From Fimbriimonadales bacterium (GTDB lineage: Bacteria; Armatimonadota; Fimbriimonadia; Fimbriimonadales; GBS-DC), in NCBI GenBank assembly GCA_026416065.1, contig JAOAFW010000363.1, positions 1 to 11,463 on the forward strand: DNA of 11,463 bases, given 5' to 3'. Below the pieces are notes generated by a model. That model saw only the letters and a program-made list of their open reading frames with translations. It did not search any database and was not told the DNA's origin. A program made the position numbers and the translations under genes. Shown here in pieces: positions 1 through 6,265 of this stretch. Every line of letters starts with the position of its first letter. Position 1 is the stretch's first letter.

Positions 1-168
1 GATATACCGCGCCTCGTGGAGCAGGCGATGCAGATGCACACGCCCCAACCCGCTACGCTGGAGAATGTGCTGGAAGCAGACCAGTGGGCGCGAGCGTATC
101 TGGAACAGGTATTGCCGTTCAGCGCGGTCGTCGGCGCGATGCCGACGCTACGAACGCAGTCTGTGTAG
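1..168 (+). CDS. dxr: 1-deoxy-D-xylulose 5-phosphate reductoisomerase, C-terminal end (partial)
   Basis: The frame is open from base 1 to TAG at 166-168 and gives the last 55 residues of a protein that begins outside the window. The residues DIPRLVEQAM, then HTPQPATLENVLEADQWAR, match the C-terminal helical domain of DXR/IspC (typically I-P-x-L/I-V/I-E near the domain start and a closing E-A-D-x-W-A-R). DXR is the cytosolic NADPH-dependent enzyme that converts DXP to MEP in isoprenoid synthesis. The gene next to it is rseP, a classic dxr neighbour, which supports the call. The last residues after the ADQWAR helix (VVGAMPTLRTQSV) do not look conserved. They are encoded by the left arm and loop of a perfect inverted repeat, so the tail may have been altered by a repeat element. 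The catalytic part is not visible. Confidence 0.85.
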   Translation, partial: DIPRLVEQAMQMHTPQPATLENVLEADQWARAYLEQVLPFSAVVGAMPTLRTQSV

Positions 169-183
169 CGTCGGCATCGCGCC
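133..183. repeat. 19-bp perfect inverted repeat across the dxr stop codon
   Basis: Bases 133-151 and 165-183 are perfect reverse complements (left arm GGCGCGATGCCGACGCTAC), separated by a 13-base loop. The dxr stop codon TAG lies in the right arm. The stem is strong and GC-rich, but no T-run follows it, so it is not a classic intrinsic terminator. It could still act as a transcript 3'-end stabiliser or a weak terminator. Its length and perfection suggest a dispersed palindromic (REP-like) element inserted at the gene end. That part is inference, because only one copy is in the window. Confidence 0.75.
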
Positions 184-317
184 ACGACTGCGCTTTGTGA
201 AATCCCATTGGTAGGTTTTTCAAACGTGCAGGGACTTGTTATTTTACAGGGTTCGACGAAAACCCGTCACAAAACTCCATCGGATATCCTATCTACCTTC
301 AGCGATGGGAGAAAGCA

Positions 318-1382
318 ATGTGGGTTACCGTAATCTACCTGTTCGGCGTGTTCGTGTTGCTGGTCGCTGTGCATGAACTGGGACATCTATGGGCTGCTCG
401 ACAGTTTAAGATGAAAATAGAAGAGTTCGCGATCGGAATCGGGCCGGTATTGGCACGGCTCTGGCGCGGGCGTGATGGCACGACCTACACAATCCGTGCC
501 CTCCCCTTAGGCGGGTTCGTAAAAATTGCTGGGATGGTGCCTCAGGAACAGCATAGGGAGGATGGATTCCTGTCAAAACCCCTGTATGCGCGCGCGCTGA
601 CCATTCTCGCAGGTCCTATCGCCAGTCTGCTGTTCGGTTTCATTCTATTGTCGATAGTCGGTGCCGGTGCAGGGCTACCCTCCCCCCAAAATCCCACTCT
701 GCAGGTACGATTCGTGTCACCCTCTACCCCTGCCCATCAGGCAGGCGTCTGTATCGGCGATACCCTCCTCAAGGTAGGTAACCTGACTGTCGGGAACCTT
801 GAGGAGTTCGAGCAGGCAATAGCCGCCTATGCAGGACAGACAACAACCCTGCTCCTGCGGCGCGACCATCAGCAGATCACACTTAAACTGGCGGTACCCC
901 CGAATATCAGCCGTTCAGGAAAGATTAGCCAAACACTCGGCTTTGTCTGGCTTCATGAGCGCGAGCATTTTGACCCGGCAACGGTCGCCTCGAACGCTGC
1001 ACTAACAACAGTCGCCGTGCCGGTGGGCGTCTGGCAAGGTGTTTTTTGGATATTCACAGGGAAAGGCGATTTCCAGAATATGGGCAGTCTGATTTCAATC
1101 GCCAGCCTGATAGAGGCGACAGCGCAACTGGGTTTCTGGGAAACGCTCGAGTTCGCCGCGATGTTCAGCCTCATGCTGGGCGCGATTAACCTGTTGCCCA
1201 TCCCTGTACTGGATGGGGGCTATCTGTTGATCTTCTTGATTGAGGCGATACGGCGACGCCGACTCAGCCCGGAAGCGTTCGCATGGATTCAATTCCTTGG
1301 GATGCTTATCGTAATGGCGATGTGTTTGGGCGCAATCTCGCTCGACATTTACCGACTTTGTACAGGCACGCTGATTCGATAA
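318..1382 (+). CDS. rseP: RseP-type site-2 intramembrane metalloprotease, copy 1
   Basis: This is a 354-residue M50B peptidase of the inner membrane. Such proteases cut transmembrane segments of anti-sigma factors or remnant signal peptides. The zinc-binding HELGH is at residues 19-23 in the first TM helix, and the third ligand motif LDGG is at 298-301 (D299) in the C-terminal TM region. A single PDZ domain lies between, roughly residues 125-195. Length fits single-PDZ family members; E. coli RseP has two PDZ domains and is longer. The PDZ carboxylate-loop area reads AGVCIGDTLLKVGN, less canonical than in copy 2. The ATG at 318 is preceded by GGGAG (307-311) at good spacing. It lies 149 bases after dxr and 134 before a paralogue that is about three-quarters identical over the first 73 residues by eye. 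The substrate is unknown, and no anti-sigma factor is visible nearby. Confidence 0.93.
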   Translation: MWVTVIYLFGVFVLLVAVHELGHLWAARQFKMKIEEFAIGIGPVLARLWRGRDGTTYTIRALPLGGFVKIAGMVPQEQHREDGFLSKPLYARALTILAGPIASLLFGFILLSIVGAGAGLPSPQNPTLQVRFVSPSTPAHQAGVCIGDTLLKVGNLTVGNLEEFEQAIAAYAGQTTTLLLRRDHQQITLKLAVPPNISRSGKISQTLGFVWLHEREHFDPATVASNAALTTVAVPVGVWQGVFWIFTGKGDFQNMGSLISIASLIEATAQLGFWETLEFAAMFSLMLGAINLLPIPVLDGGYLLIFLIEAIRRRRLSPEAFAWIQFLGMLIVMAMCLGAISLDIYRLCTGTLIR

Positions 1383-1408
1383 CTGTGCCCCCCGAAAAGG
1401 TGTGGATA

Positions 1409-1417
1409 TGCCATAAT
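1409..1417 (+). promoter_or_regulatory. Possible extended -10 promoter for second rseP copy
   Basis: TGC followed by CATAAT (TG at 1409-1410, hexamer 1412-1417) fits an extended -10 element, with a predicted start of transcription near 1424. No convincing -35 hexamer is present, which extended -10 promoters do not strictly need. It lies in the 134-base gap between the rseP copies and would let the second copy be expressed on its own. Confidence 0.35.
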
Positions 1418-1516
1418 ATTAACCAAGCCTGAACGCGGCGGAGGCGGTGTCTGGTTATCGTCGCGCGGTTCTCAGGTATGAGGCGCGTCTAATCGCGCTG
1501 TTAGAGGACACGGACA

Positions 1517-2590
1517 ATGTTGCTAACGATTATCTACTTAGTGGGGATATTCACACTGCTGGTGGCGGCGCATGAATTGGGGCATATGTGGGTCGCCAAG
1601 CGGTTCAAGATGAAGGTGGAAGAGTTCGCTATCGGCATAGGACCCATCCTGTTGCGCCTGTGGCGCGGGCGTGATGGGACCCTTTATACCCTGCGGGCGT
1701 TTCCGATTGGCGGGTTCGTCAAAATTCCCGGCATGATGCCCGACGAGGAGCATATCGAGGGCAGCTTTCAGTCAAAACCGCTTCATGCACGCTTTTTGAC
1801 CGTCTTGGCGGGACCGGTGGCGAGCGTGCTGTTCGGTTTTATCTTGTTCGTGATTATCGGGATGACTGCCGGCTTACCCTCGCTGGACGACCCGACGCCG
1901 CAGGTGCGCATGGTGATGCCTGACACCCCTGCCCAGGAGGCGGGACTGCGCACAGGCGATGTGCTGCGCGCTATTAACGGGCAACCGGTGAAGACCACCG
2001 AGCAGGCAGGCGAAATCATCCGCGCCCACGCGAATAAGCCCCTGCAACTCACGATGGAGCGCGCCGGCGAGACCTTCACCATCACCATCACGCCGCGTGA
2101 GGTGGACGCTGAAATCGATGGGAAGCCTCAGAAAATCGGGCAGATTGGCGTGATGTGGCACGTTGTGCGCAAAAAGGAGCCGTTCCATCAGGTGCTGGCG
2201 CATGCTGGACTGATGACGGCGGGCATGTCGGTGGCAATCGTGGACGGGCTGCGTCGCCTGATTTTCGGACAAGGCAACATCCACGAGGTGGGTAGCGTGA
2301 TCTCTATCGCCAGCGCAACAAGCGCGACCGCGCGACTTGGCTTGGTGGAAGTCGCCGACTTCGCCGCCAAGTTCAGCGTGATGCTGGGCATTATCAACCT
2401 GTTGCCCATCCCTGTTCTGGACGGCGGCTACCTGCTGATTTTCACCATCGAGGCACTGCGCCGCCGCAAACTCAGCCCTGAAGCGATGGCGCGCGTGCAA
2501 ATGGCGGGACTCGTGATTGTGCTGATGATTTTCATCACCGTGTTCTCGCTGGATATTTACAAATTGGTTACGGGGAAGCTGATCCGCTAA
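1517..2590 (+). CDS. rseP: RseP-type site-2 intramembrane metalloprotease, copy 2
   Basis: This is a 357-residue M50B zinc protease of the membrane, paralogous to the gene just upstream. HELGH is at residues 19-23, and LDGG at 301-304 (D302) supplies the third metal ligand. The central PDZ domain (about 127-200) has the canonical GDVLRAINGQPV stretch, so this copy looks like the conserved housekeeping member. The C-terminal end is rich in hydrophobic TM sequence and finishes LDIYKLVTGKLIR, nearly the same as copy 1 (LDIYRLCTGTLIR). The ATG at 1517 follows AGAGGA (1503-1508) with an 8-base spacer. The stop TAA shares one base with the ATG of the cysteine desulfurase, so the two are probably cotranscribed and coupled. 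Both copies appear catalytically competent; how their substrates differ cannot be read from sequence. Confidence 0.94.
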   Translation: MLLTIIYLVGIFTLLVAAHELGHMWVAKRFKMKVEEFAIGIGPILLRLWRGRDGTLYTLRAFPIGGFVKIPGMMPDEEHIEGSFQSKPLHARFLTVLAGPVASVLFGFILFVIIGMTAGLPSLDDPTPQVRMVMPDTPAQEAGLRTGDVLRAINGQPVKTTEQAGEIIRAHANKPLQLTMERAGETFTITITPREVDAEIDGKPQKIGQIGVMWHVVRKKEPFHQVLAHAGLMTAGMSVAIVDGLRRLIFGQGNIHEVGSVISIASATSATARLGLVEVADFAAKFSVMLGIINLLPIPVLDGGYLLIFTIEALRRRKLSPEAMARVQMAGLVIVLMIFITVFSLDIYKLVTGKLIR

Positions 2591-3750
2591 TGCGCATCGT
2601 CTATTTAGACCACGCCGCCACAACACCGTTAGACCCGCGCGTGCGCAAGACGATGGAACCGTACCTGAAAAGCGAGTACGGCAACCCGTCAAGCCTGCAC
2701 CGCTGGGGCAGGCGCGCGCGGATGGCCATCGACGCCGCACGGGAGACGCTCGCCGCCGCGCTGAACGCCGACCCCGCCGAAATCTGCTTCGTCTCGTCGG
2801 GTACCGAGTCGTGCAACCTGGCGATTATCGGCTGTGCTCTGAAAGCCCCGCTCAACCGCAGGCATATTTTGGTCTCGGCGGTGGAGCATCACTGCGTGCT
2901 ACACGCCGCCGAATGGCTCCTCCCTTTCGGCTACGAGGTGGAACACATCCCTGTCGACGGCTATGGACAGGTAGACCCCAACGCCGTGCGCGAGCGCATT
3001 CGCGAGGATACCTGGCTGGTCTCCGTGATGCACGCCAATAACGAAATCGGTACGCTGCACCCTGTGGAGGCAATCGCCCGTGTCTGCAGGGAGCGAGGTG
3101 TGTGGTTCCATGTGGACGCTGTACAGACCTTCGGGTTGCTACCTGTGGATGTGGAGGCGATTGGCTGCGACCTGCTGAGTGTGTCGGCGCACAAGATTTA
3201 CGGACCTAAGGGCGTGGGCGCGCTCTATGTGCGGGCGATGACGCCCCTGCAGCCGCTGATGGTGGGCGGCGGGCAAGAGCGCGACCGCAGAGCAGGCACG
3301 GAAAATGTCGCGGGCATCGTGGGATTTGCCGAAGCCGTCAAAATCGCCGAAGCGACGCGCGAAGCGGAAGCCGAGCGACTGACCCGACTGCGTGACCAGT
3401 TCATACGGGCGGTTCTGGATGCCATCCCCGACACGACGCTTACAGGGCACCCGACCGAACGGCTGCCCACCAACGCGCACTTTCGGTTCCAAGGCGTACC
3501 GTCCGACAGCTTGCTGATTGCGCTGGACAGGGCGGGAATCGGCGCAAGCAGCGGCGCGGCGTGCAGCGCGGGCTCGCTGGAGCCGTCGCATGTGCTGCTC
3601 GCACTCGGCTGGGACGAGACCGCCGCGCAAGAGGGCATCCGCTTCACACTGGGACGCGAGACCTGTGGGGATGACTTGCAGTATGTTGTGGAAGTGCTGG
3701 CGCGTGAAGTTCCCCGCATTCGCAGCCGTGCGCTCACCGCAGTAGGATAG
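2590..3750 (+). CDS. Cysteine desulfurase, NifS/IscS family
   Basis: This is a 386-residue PLP-dependent aminotransferase class V enzyme that takes sulfur from L-cysteine, forming alanine and an enzyme persulfide, for Fe-S clusters, tRNA thiolation or thiamine. The start YLDHAATTPLDPRV is typical. Visible active-site residues are H100 (SAVEHH, stacks on PLP), D176 and Q179 (VDAVQTFG), the Schiff-base lysine K202 (SAHKIYGPKG) and the persulfide cysteine C325 in SSGAACSAGSLEPSHVL. The RAGTENV motif is also present. Length fits the family (about 380-400). The ATG at 2590 overlaps the upstream TAA by one base, with GGGGAAG at 2572-2578 as a distant ribosome site, so coupling to rseP is likely. 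No iscU, iscR or mnmA follows it, so whether it serves Fe-S assembly or tRNA thiolation cannot be decided here. Confidence 0.96.
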   Translation: MRIVYLDHAATTPLDPRVRKTMEPYLKSEYGNPSSLHRWGRRARMAIDAARETLAAALNADPAEICFVSSGTESCNLAIIGCALKAPLNRRHILVSAVEHHCVLHAAEWLLPFGYEVEHIPVDGYGQVDPNAVRERIREDTWLVSVMHANNEIGTLHPVEAIARVCRERGVWFHVDAVQTFGLLPVDVEAIGCDLLSVSAHKIYGPKGVGALYVRAMTPLQPLMVGGGQERDRRAGTENVAGIVGFAEAVKIAEATREAEAERLTRLRDQFIRAVLDAIPDTTLTGHPTERLPTNAHFRFQGVPSDSLLIALDRAGIGASSGAACSAGSLEPSHVLLALGWDETAAQEGIRFTLGRETCGDDLQYVVEVLAREVPRIRSRALTAVG

Positions 3751-3752
3751 GC

Positions 3753-3758
3753 TATAAT
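3753..3758 (+). promoter_or_regulatory. TATAAT -10 box, near-leaderless start
   Basis: A perfect TATAAT lies directly after the desulfurase stop, only 9 bases before the ATG at 3768. Transcription would begin around 3765, leaving a leader of about 3 bases, and no Shine-Dalgarno is seen. No -35 match was found at 16-18 bases spacing. Confidence 0.5.
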
Positions 3759-3767
3759 TAGCGCGCG

Positions 3768-4658
3768 ATGAACACGCTGGAGCGCCAGAGCTTAGCCGTC
3801 TACGCGATGGTTGGGGGAGTGGTGGGCTTCCTGCTCGGTCTGCTGCCCCCAATTATTCTGAACTGGAGTGTGGGCGTCCTGTTTGCGACCATCGCGTTGG
3901 GAATCGCGCTCGGCGCAGGCGTGGGCTTCTGGCTGGGGCAACTCATTAACCGCCGTTTCCCACCGATGCTGCCCTTCCATGCGCGAGAACATAAACGCCT
4001 GCGTGAGACCGCGCAGAGGGTGCGTCAGAACCTGCGCCGCCTCACGGGACTAAAACGCGAGTACCCTGAGCTGGATACGATTCTCAAACACGATGCGCAG
4101 TTGCGCGTGCAGGCGTCCGAACTGCGCCTGCAGATGGACGCGAAAGTCCGCGCAGCACTCCACTGGGGCGACTATCTCAGCGGTGCGATAGATACCCTGC
4201 GCACGGGTGGCTGGCGCGAGCTGCTGAGCGTAATCGTCGACTCTATCAAAGAGCAGAGCGAAGGGGAGGCATCGCCAACTAACACGCGCTCCGAGTGGAT
4301 TTGGGGCGTGTACCACGCTAAAATCCAGCGTGAGGTGATGCAGATACAGGAAAAACAGACTCGTGCCCACTCCGACACCGAGCGTGATGCCTTGCGACAC
4401 GCCCGCGCTGCCAAAGAGCGCGAGCTGCAAAGTTTTCAGACCATCGAACGCGCTCTGCGCGAAATAGAAAGCGCGTCTGCCGCCATCGTCGCACAGATGG
4501 AACACCTGTACACGGAAACCGTTCGCCTCAGCGCCCAGCCTCACCACGCCGCTCAGCGCGTCGAAGAACTGCTGCAACCTATGTGCCAGCAAGTGGAAGC
4601 CTACGAACAGGCGGTCTCCGAGTTACAGTCAATTTCTGTGGGGGCACAGCGCGAATGA
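3768..4658 (+). CDS. Two-TM membrane protein with long helical/coiled-coil cytoplasmic tail, function unknown
   Basis: I do not recognise this 296-residue protein. Two hydrophobic segments, about residues 9-31 and 34-59, are Gly-rich and joined by a very short turn (a hairpin anchor), followed by a basic stretch (NRRF, REHKRLRETAQRVR) that points to a cytoplasmic C-terminus. The remaining 230 residues are rich in Glu, Gln, Arg, Leu and Ala with heptad-like spacing, consistent with coiled coils at about 70-125 and 190-290. A linker near 160-185 holds GEASPTNTRSEWIWGVYH. No catalytic motif was seen. The start at 3768 is chosen because it follows a perfect TATAAT at leaderless distance. The gene lies 17 bases after the cysteine desulfurase stop and has its own promoter. 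It could be a structural, scaffold or chemotaxis-like signalling protein, but no domain supports any of these. Confidence 0.8.
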   Translation: MNTLERQSLAVYAMVGGVVGFLLGLLPPIILNWSVGVLFATIALGIALGAGVGFWLGQLINRRFPPMLPFHAREHKRLRETAQRVRQNLRRLTGLKREYPELDTILKHDAQLRVQASELRLQMDAKVRAALHWGDYLSGAIDTLRTGGWRELLSVIVDSIKEQSEGEASPTNTRSEWIWGVYHAKIQREVMQIQEKQTRAHSDTERDALRHARAAKERELQSFQTIERALREIESASAAIVAQMEHLYTETVRLSAQPHHAAQRVEELLQPMCQQVEAYEQAVSELQSISVGAQRE

Positions 4659-4688
4659 GGTTGTGCTAAATCGATGCGCCTACGCCGT

Positions 4689-4716
4689 TTGCCAGTCCTC
4701 AAACAGAAGGTATAAT
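4689..4716 (+). promoter_or_regulatory. Sigma-70-type promoter for the CPBP protease gene
   Basis: TTGCCA (4689-4694, 5 of 6 to the -35 consensus) and a perfect TATAAT (4711-4716) are separated by 16 bases. Transcription should start near 4723, just ahead of the GGGAGGGAAG ribosome site. It is the best promoter in the window and lies in an 81-base intergenic gap. Confidence 0.65.
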
Positions 4717-4728
4717 CGCCCTGACGCG

Positions 4729-4733
4729 GGAGG
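4729..4733 (+). promoter_or_regulatory. Shine-Dalgarno GGAGG pointing to an ATT start at 4740
   Basis: A full GGAGG core (4729-4733) is followed after 6 bases by ATT at 4740, in frame with the membrane protease. The upstream rseP copy 1 shows the same layout, with a GGAG core, 6 bases and the same AAGCA directly before its ATG. No ATG or GTG occurs at this spacing in the protease frame. The site therefore decides the start in favour of ATT. Confidence 0.55.
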
Positions 4734-4739
4734 GAAGCA

Positions 4740-5438
4740 ATTACCAGCCACGGCAGGCGCACAGAATGGGAAGTCGTTATCTTGGGAACGCTGGTCGTAG
4801 CGTTCCTGTTTGTGTACTACATTCAGCCCTACTCGATCGAGTCGCTGCGTTGGCTCGGGATACAGCGCGAGAGCCCCGCTCTGCGCGACTGGAACGAGTA
4901 CATCCTGGTCAGCTCAATGGCTCTGCTGTGGCTGCCTGTGCTGACGCTGGCGTTTTTCGGCAAAGGCGAGCTCAGTCTGTATGGCTTAGCACGGGGCGAC
5001 GGCAAGCTCGGCGCGCTGTATGCCCTACTGATGTTTCTATGTATGCTGCCACTGGTCTATTTCGTTGCGCAGCGTCCCGACTTCCAGCAATATTATCCCC
5101 TCGACAAGCGCGTGCTGACCGACCCAATGTACGCCGTCTATTTTCAGCTGGCATACGGGTACTACCTGTTCTGTTGGGAGTTCTTCTTTCGGGGGTTTCT
5201 GACTTTCGGGCTATATCGCTGGATGGGCTGGTGGGGGATTGGACTGCAGGCGGGGGCGTTCGCACTACTTCATTACGGTAAACCCGTGCCGGAAGTCATC
5301 GGCTCGTTTTTCGCCGCACTGGTTCTGAGCTGGGTCGCGCTGCGTGTGAGGTCGTTCCTGCCCTGCTTCTGGGCGCACTGGGCAGTGCATATGACGCTTG
5401 AAGTGTTAATCATCCTTCGCCATAACGCTGCAATGTGA
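4740..5438 (+). CDS. CPBP (CAAX/Abi) family intramembrane metalloprotease
   Basis: This multi-pass membrane protein has the three CPBP motifs. Numbered from the ATT start they are E147 and R151 in WEFFFRG, H178 in FALLHYG, and H213/H217 in HWAVH. The usual motif 1 has EE; here the first Glu is Trp, a variant I believe occurs in other bacterial members. Such enzymes resemble type II CAAX prenyl endopeptidases and bacteriocin-immunity proteins; the substrate is unknown. Several hydrophobic segments flank the motifs. The start is unusual: ATT at 4740 has an ideal GGAGG 6 bases upstream and keeps the full first TM helix (EVVILGTLVVAFLFVYYI), giving 232 residues. The first conventional start is TTG at 4782, which has no ribosome site, cuts into that helix and leaves 218 residues. 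ATG at 4766 is in another frame. The family call is firm; the start is less certain. Confidence 0.85.
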   Translation: MTSHGRRTEWEVVILGTLVVAFLFVYYIQPYSIESLRWLGIQRESPALRDWNEYILVSSMALLWLPVLTLAFFGKGELSLYGLARGDGKLGALYALLMFLCMLPLVYFVAQRPDFQQYYPLDKRVLTDPMYAVYFQLAYGYYLFCWEFFFRGFLTFGLYRWMGWWGIGLQAGAFALLHYGKPVPEVIGSFFAALVLSWVALRVRSFLPCFWAHWAVHMTLEVLIILRHNAAM

Positions 5439-5440
5439 GG

Positions 5441-5446
5441 TACAAT
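5441..5446 (+). promoter_or_regulatory. TACAAT -10 box upstream of the TIM-barrel isomerase gene
   Basis: TACAAT (5 of 6) sits 2 bases after the protease stop codon. It has the same AGG flank as the TATAAT at 4711. A start of transcription near 5453 would either coincide with an ATG at 5453 (leaderless) or give a 15-base leader to the ATG at 5468. No good -35 hexamer was found. Confidence 0.45.
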
Positions 5447-5456
5447 CCCGCTATGC

Positions 5457-5463
5457 GAGGTGG
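5457..5463 (+). promoter_or_regulatory. Shine-Dalgarno GAGGTGG selecting ATG 5468
   Basis: GAGGTGG ends 4 bases before the ATG at 5468 (the GAGGT core is 6 bases away). This favours 5468 over the in-frame ATG at 5453 and GTG at 5435, which have no ribosome site. Confidence 0.5.
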
Positions 5464-5467
5464 ACGC

Positions 5468-6220
5468 ATGAAACAGGATATCTGCTGGTGGTGCTATCAA
5501 GGGCGTGTGGAGCCCAAACGCCTGATTGCCGAAGCGAAACGGATTGGCTACGAGGGGTTCGAGCTTGCGCCTGAGCCGATGTGGGATATGGTGAAAGAGG
5601 CGGGGCTGAAGATTGTCACCCACGGCGGGCACGGAACCATCGAGAACGGCATGAACGACCCGCGCAACCATAGCCGTATCGAGGACGAGCTGAAAGCAAA
5701 TATCGACAAAGCCGTGCAGTATGAGATCCCAATCCTTATCTGTTTTTCGGGTAATCGGCGCGGACGCCCTGATGAGGAGGGCATCGAACACACGGTCGCC
5801 TGCCTCAAGCGTGTCGCCCCTTACGCCGAGCAGAAGGGCGTGACCTTGGCTATAGAGATTCTCAACAGCAAGGTCGATCATCGCGATTACCAGTTCGACA
5901 AGATGAGCTGGGGCGTGCGCGTGGTGGAACTGGTCAACTCGCCGCGCGTGAAGATTCTATACGACATTTACCACGCGCAGATTATGGAGGGCGACATTAT
6001 CCGCACGATTCGGGCGCATCACGACAAAATTGCCCACTATCACACGGCAGGCAACCCGGGACGCAACGAGATTGACGATACCCAGGAACTCTATTACCCC
6101 GCGATTGTGAAAGCTATCAAGGAGACAGGCTATACCGGCTGGATTGGGCAAGAGTTCGTGCCGAAGGGCGACCCTCTCGCCGCGCTCAAAGAAGCGTTTG
6201 AACGTTGCAGCGCGGGGTAA
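5468..6220 (+). CDS. Hydroxypyruvate isomerase-like sugar isomerase/epimerase (AP endonuclease 2 TIM barrel)
   Basis: This 250-residue protein belongs to the xylose isomerase-like TIM-barrel superfamily, which interconverts keto and aldo sugars with a divalent metal. Likely metal ligands are E130 (LAIEILNSK), D166 (LYDIYHAQIMEGD), H192 (HYHTAGNPGR) and E229 (WIGQEFVP). The IEILNSKVDH, DIYHAQIMEGD and AGNPGRNE blocks are what I associate with the hydroxypyruvate isomerase (Hyi) subgroup. True substrate use cannot be read from sequence; other members act on erythrulose, tagatose or inosose compounds. The start MKQDICWWCYQG at 5468 is chosen because of GAGGTGG just upstream. ATG 5453 would add five residues and would be exactly leaderless from the TACAAT box. 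The gene begins 29 bases after the protease stop and ends 45 bases before the thioesterase. No glyoxylate-pathway gene (gcl, glxR) is nearby. Confidence 0.85.
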   Translation: MKQDICWWCYQGRVEPKRLIAEAKRIGYEGFELAPEPMWDMVKEAGLKIVTHGGHGTIENGMNDPRNHSRIEDELKANIDKAVQYEIPILICFSGNRRGRPDEEGIEHTVACLKRVAPYAEQKGVTLAIEILNSKVDHRDYQFDKMSWGVRVVELVNSPRVKILYDIYHAQIMEGDIIRTIRAHHDKIAHYHTAGNPGRNEIDDTQELYYPAIVKAIKETGYTGWIGQEFVPKGDPLAALKEAFERCSAG

Positions 6221-6265
6221 GCAGGAAAATAGTTAATTCTGTCGAACCCAGCCCCTGTGAACTCG

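Noticed and set aside
249..265. GGGTT/AACCC hairpin upstream of the first rseP
   Set aside because: Five-base stem with a 7-base loop and no T-run; too weak to call.
1874..2740. 288-codon open frame on the minus strand
   Set aside because: It lies wholly opposite the second rseP and the desulfurase start; its His/Arg/Gln-rich translation has no domain and is a GC-rich shadow.
3139..3852. 237-codon minus-strand frame over the desulfurase and next gene
   Set aside because: Antisense of PLP and persulfide motifs; composition typical of a shadow frame.
4766..5281. ATG-started frame of 171 codons at the CPBP gene
   Set aside because: It is offset from the frame that carries WEFFFRG, FALLH and HWAVH; its Arg-rich translation lacks membrane segments. 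It shows only that the ATG at 4766 is not the protease start.
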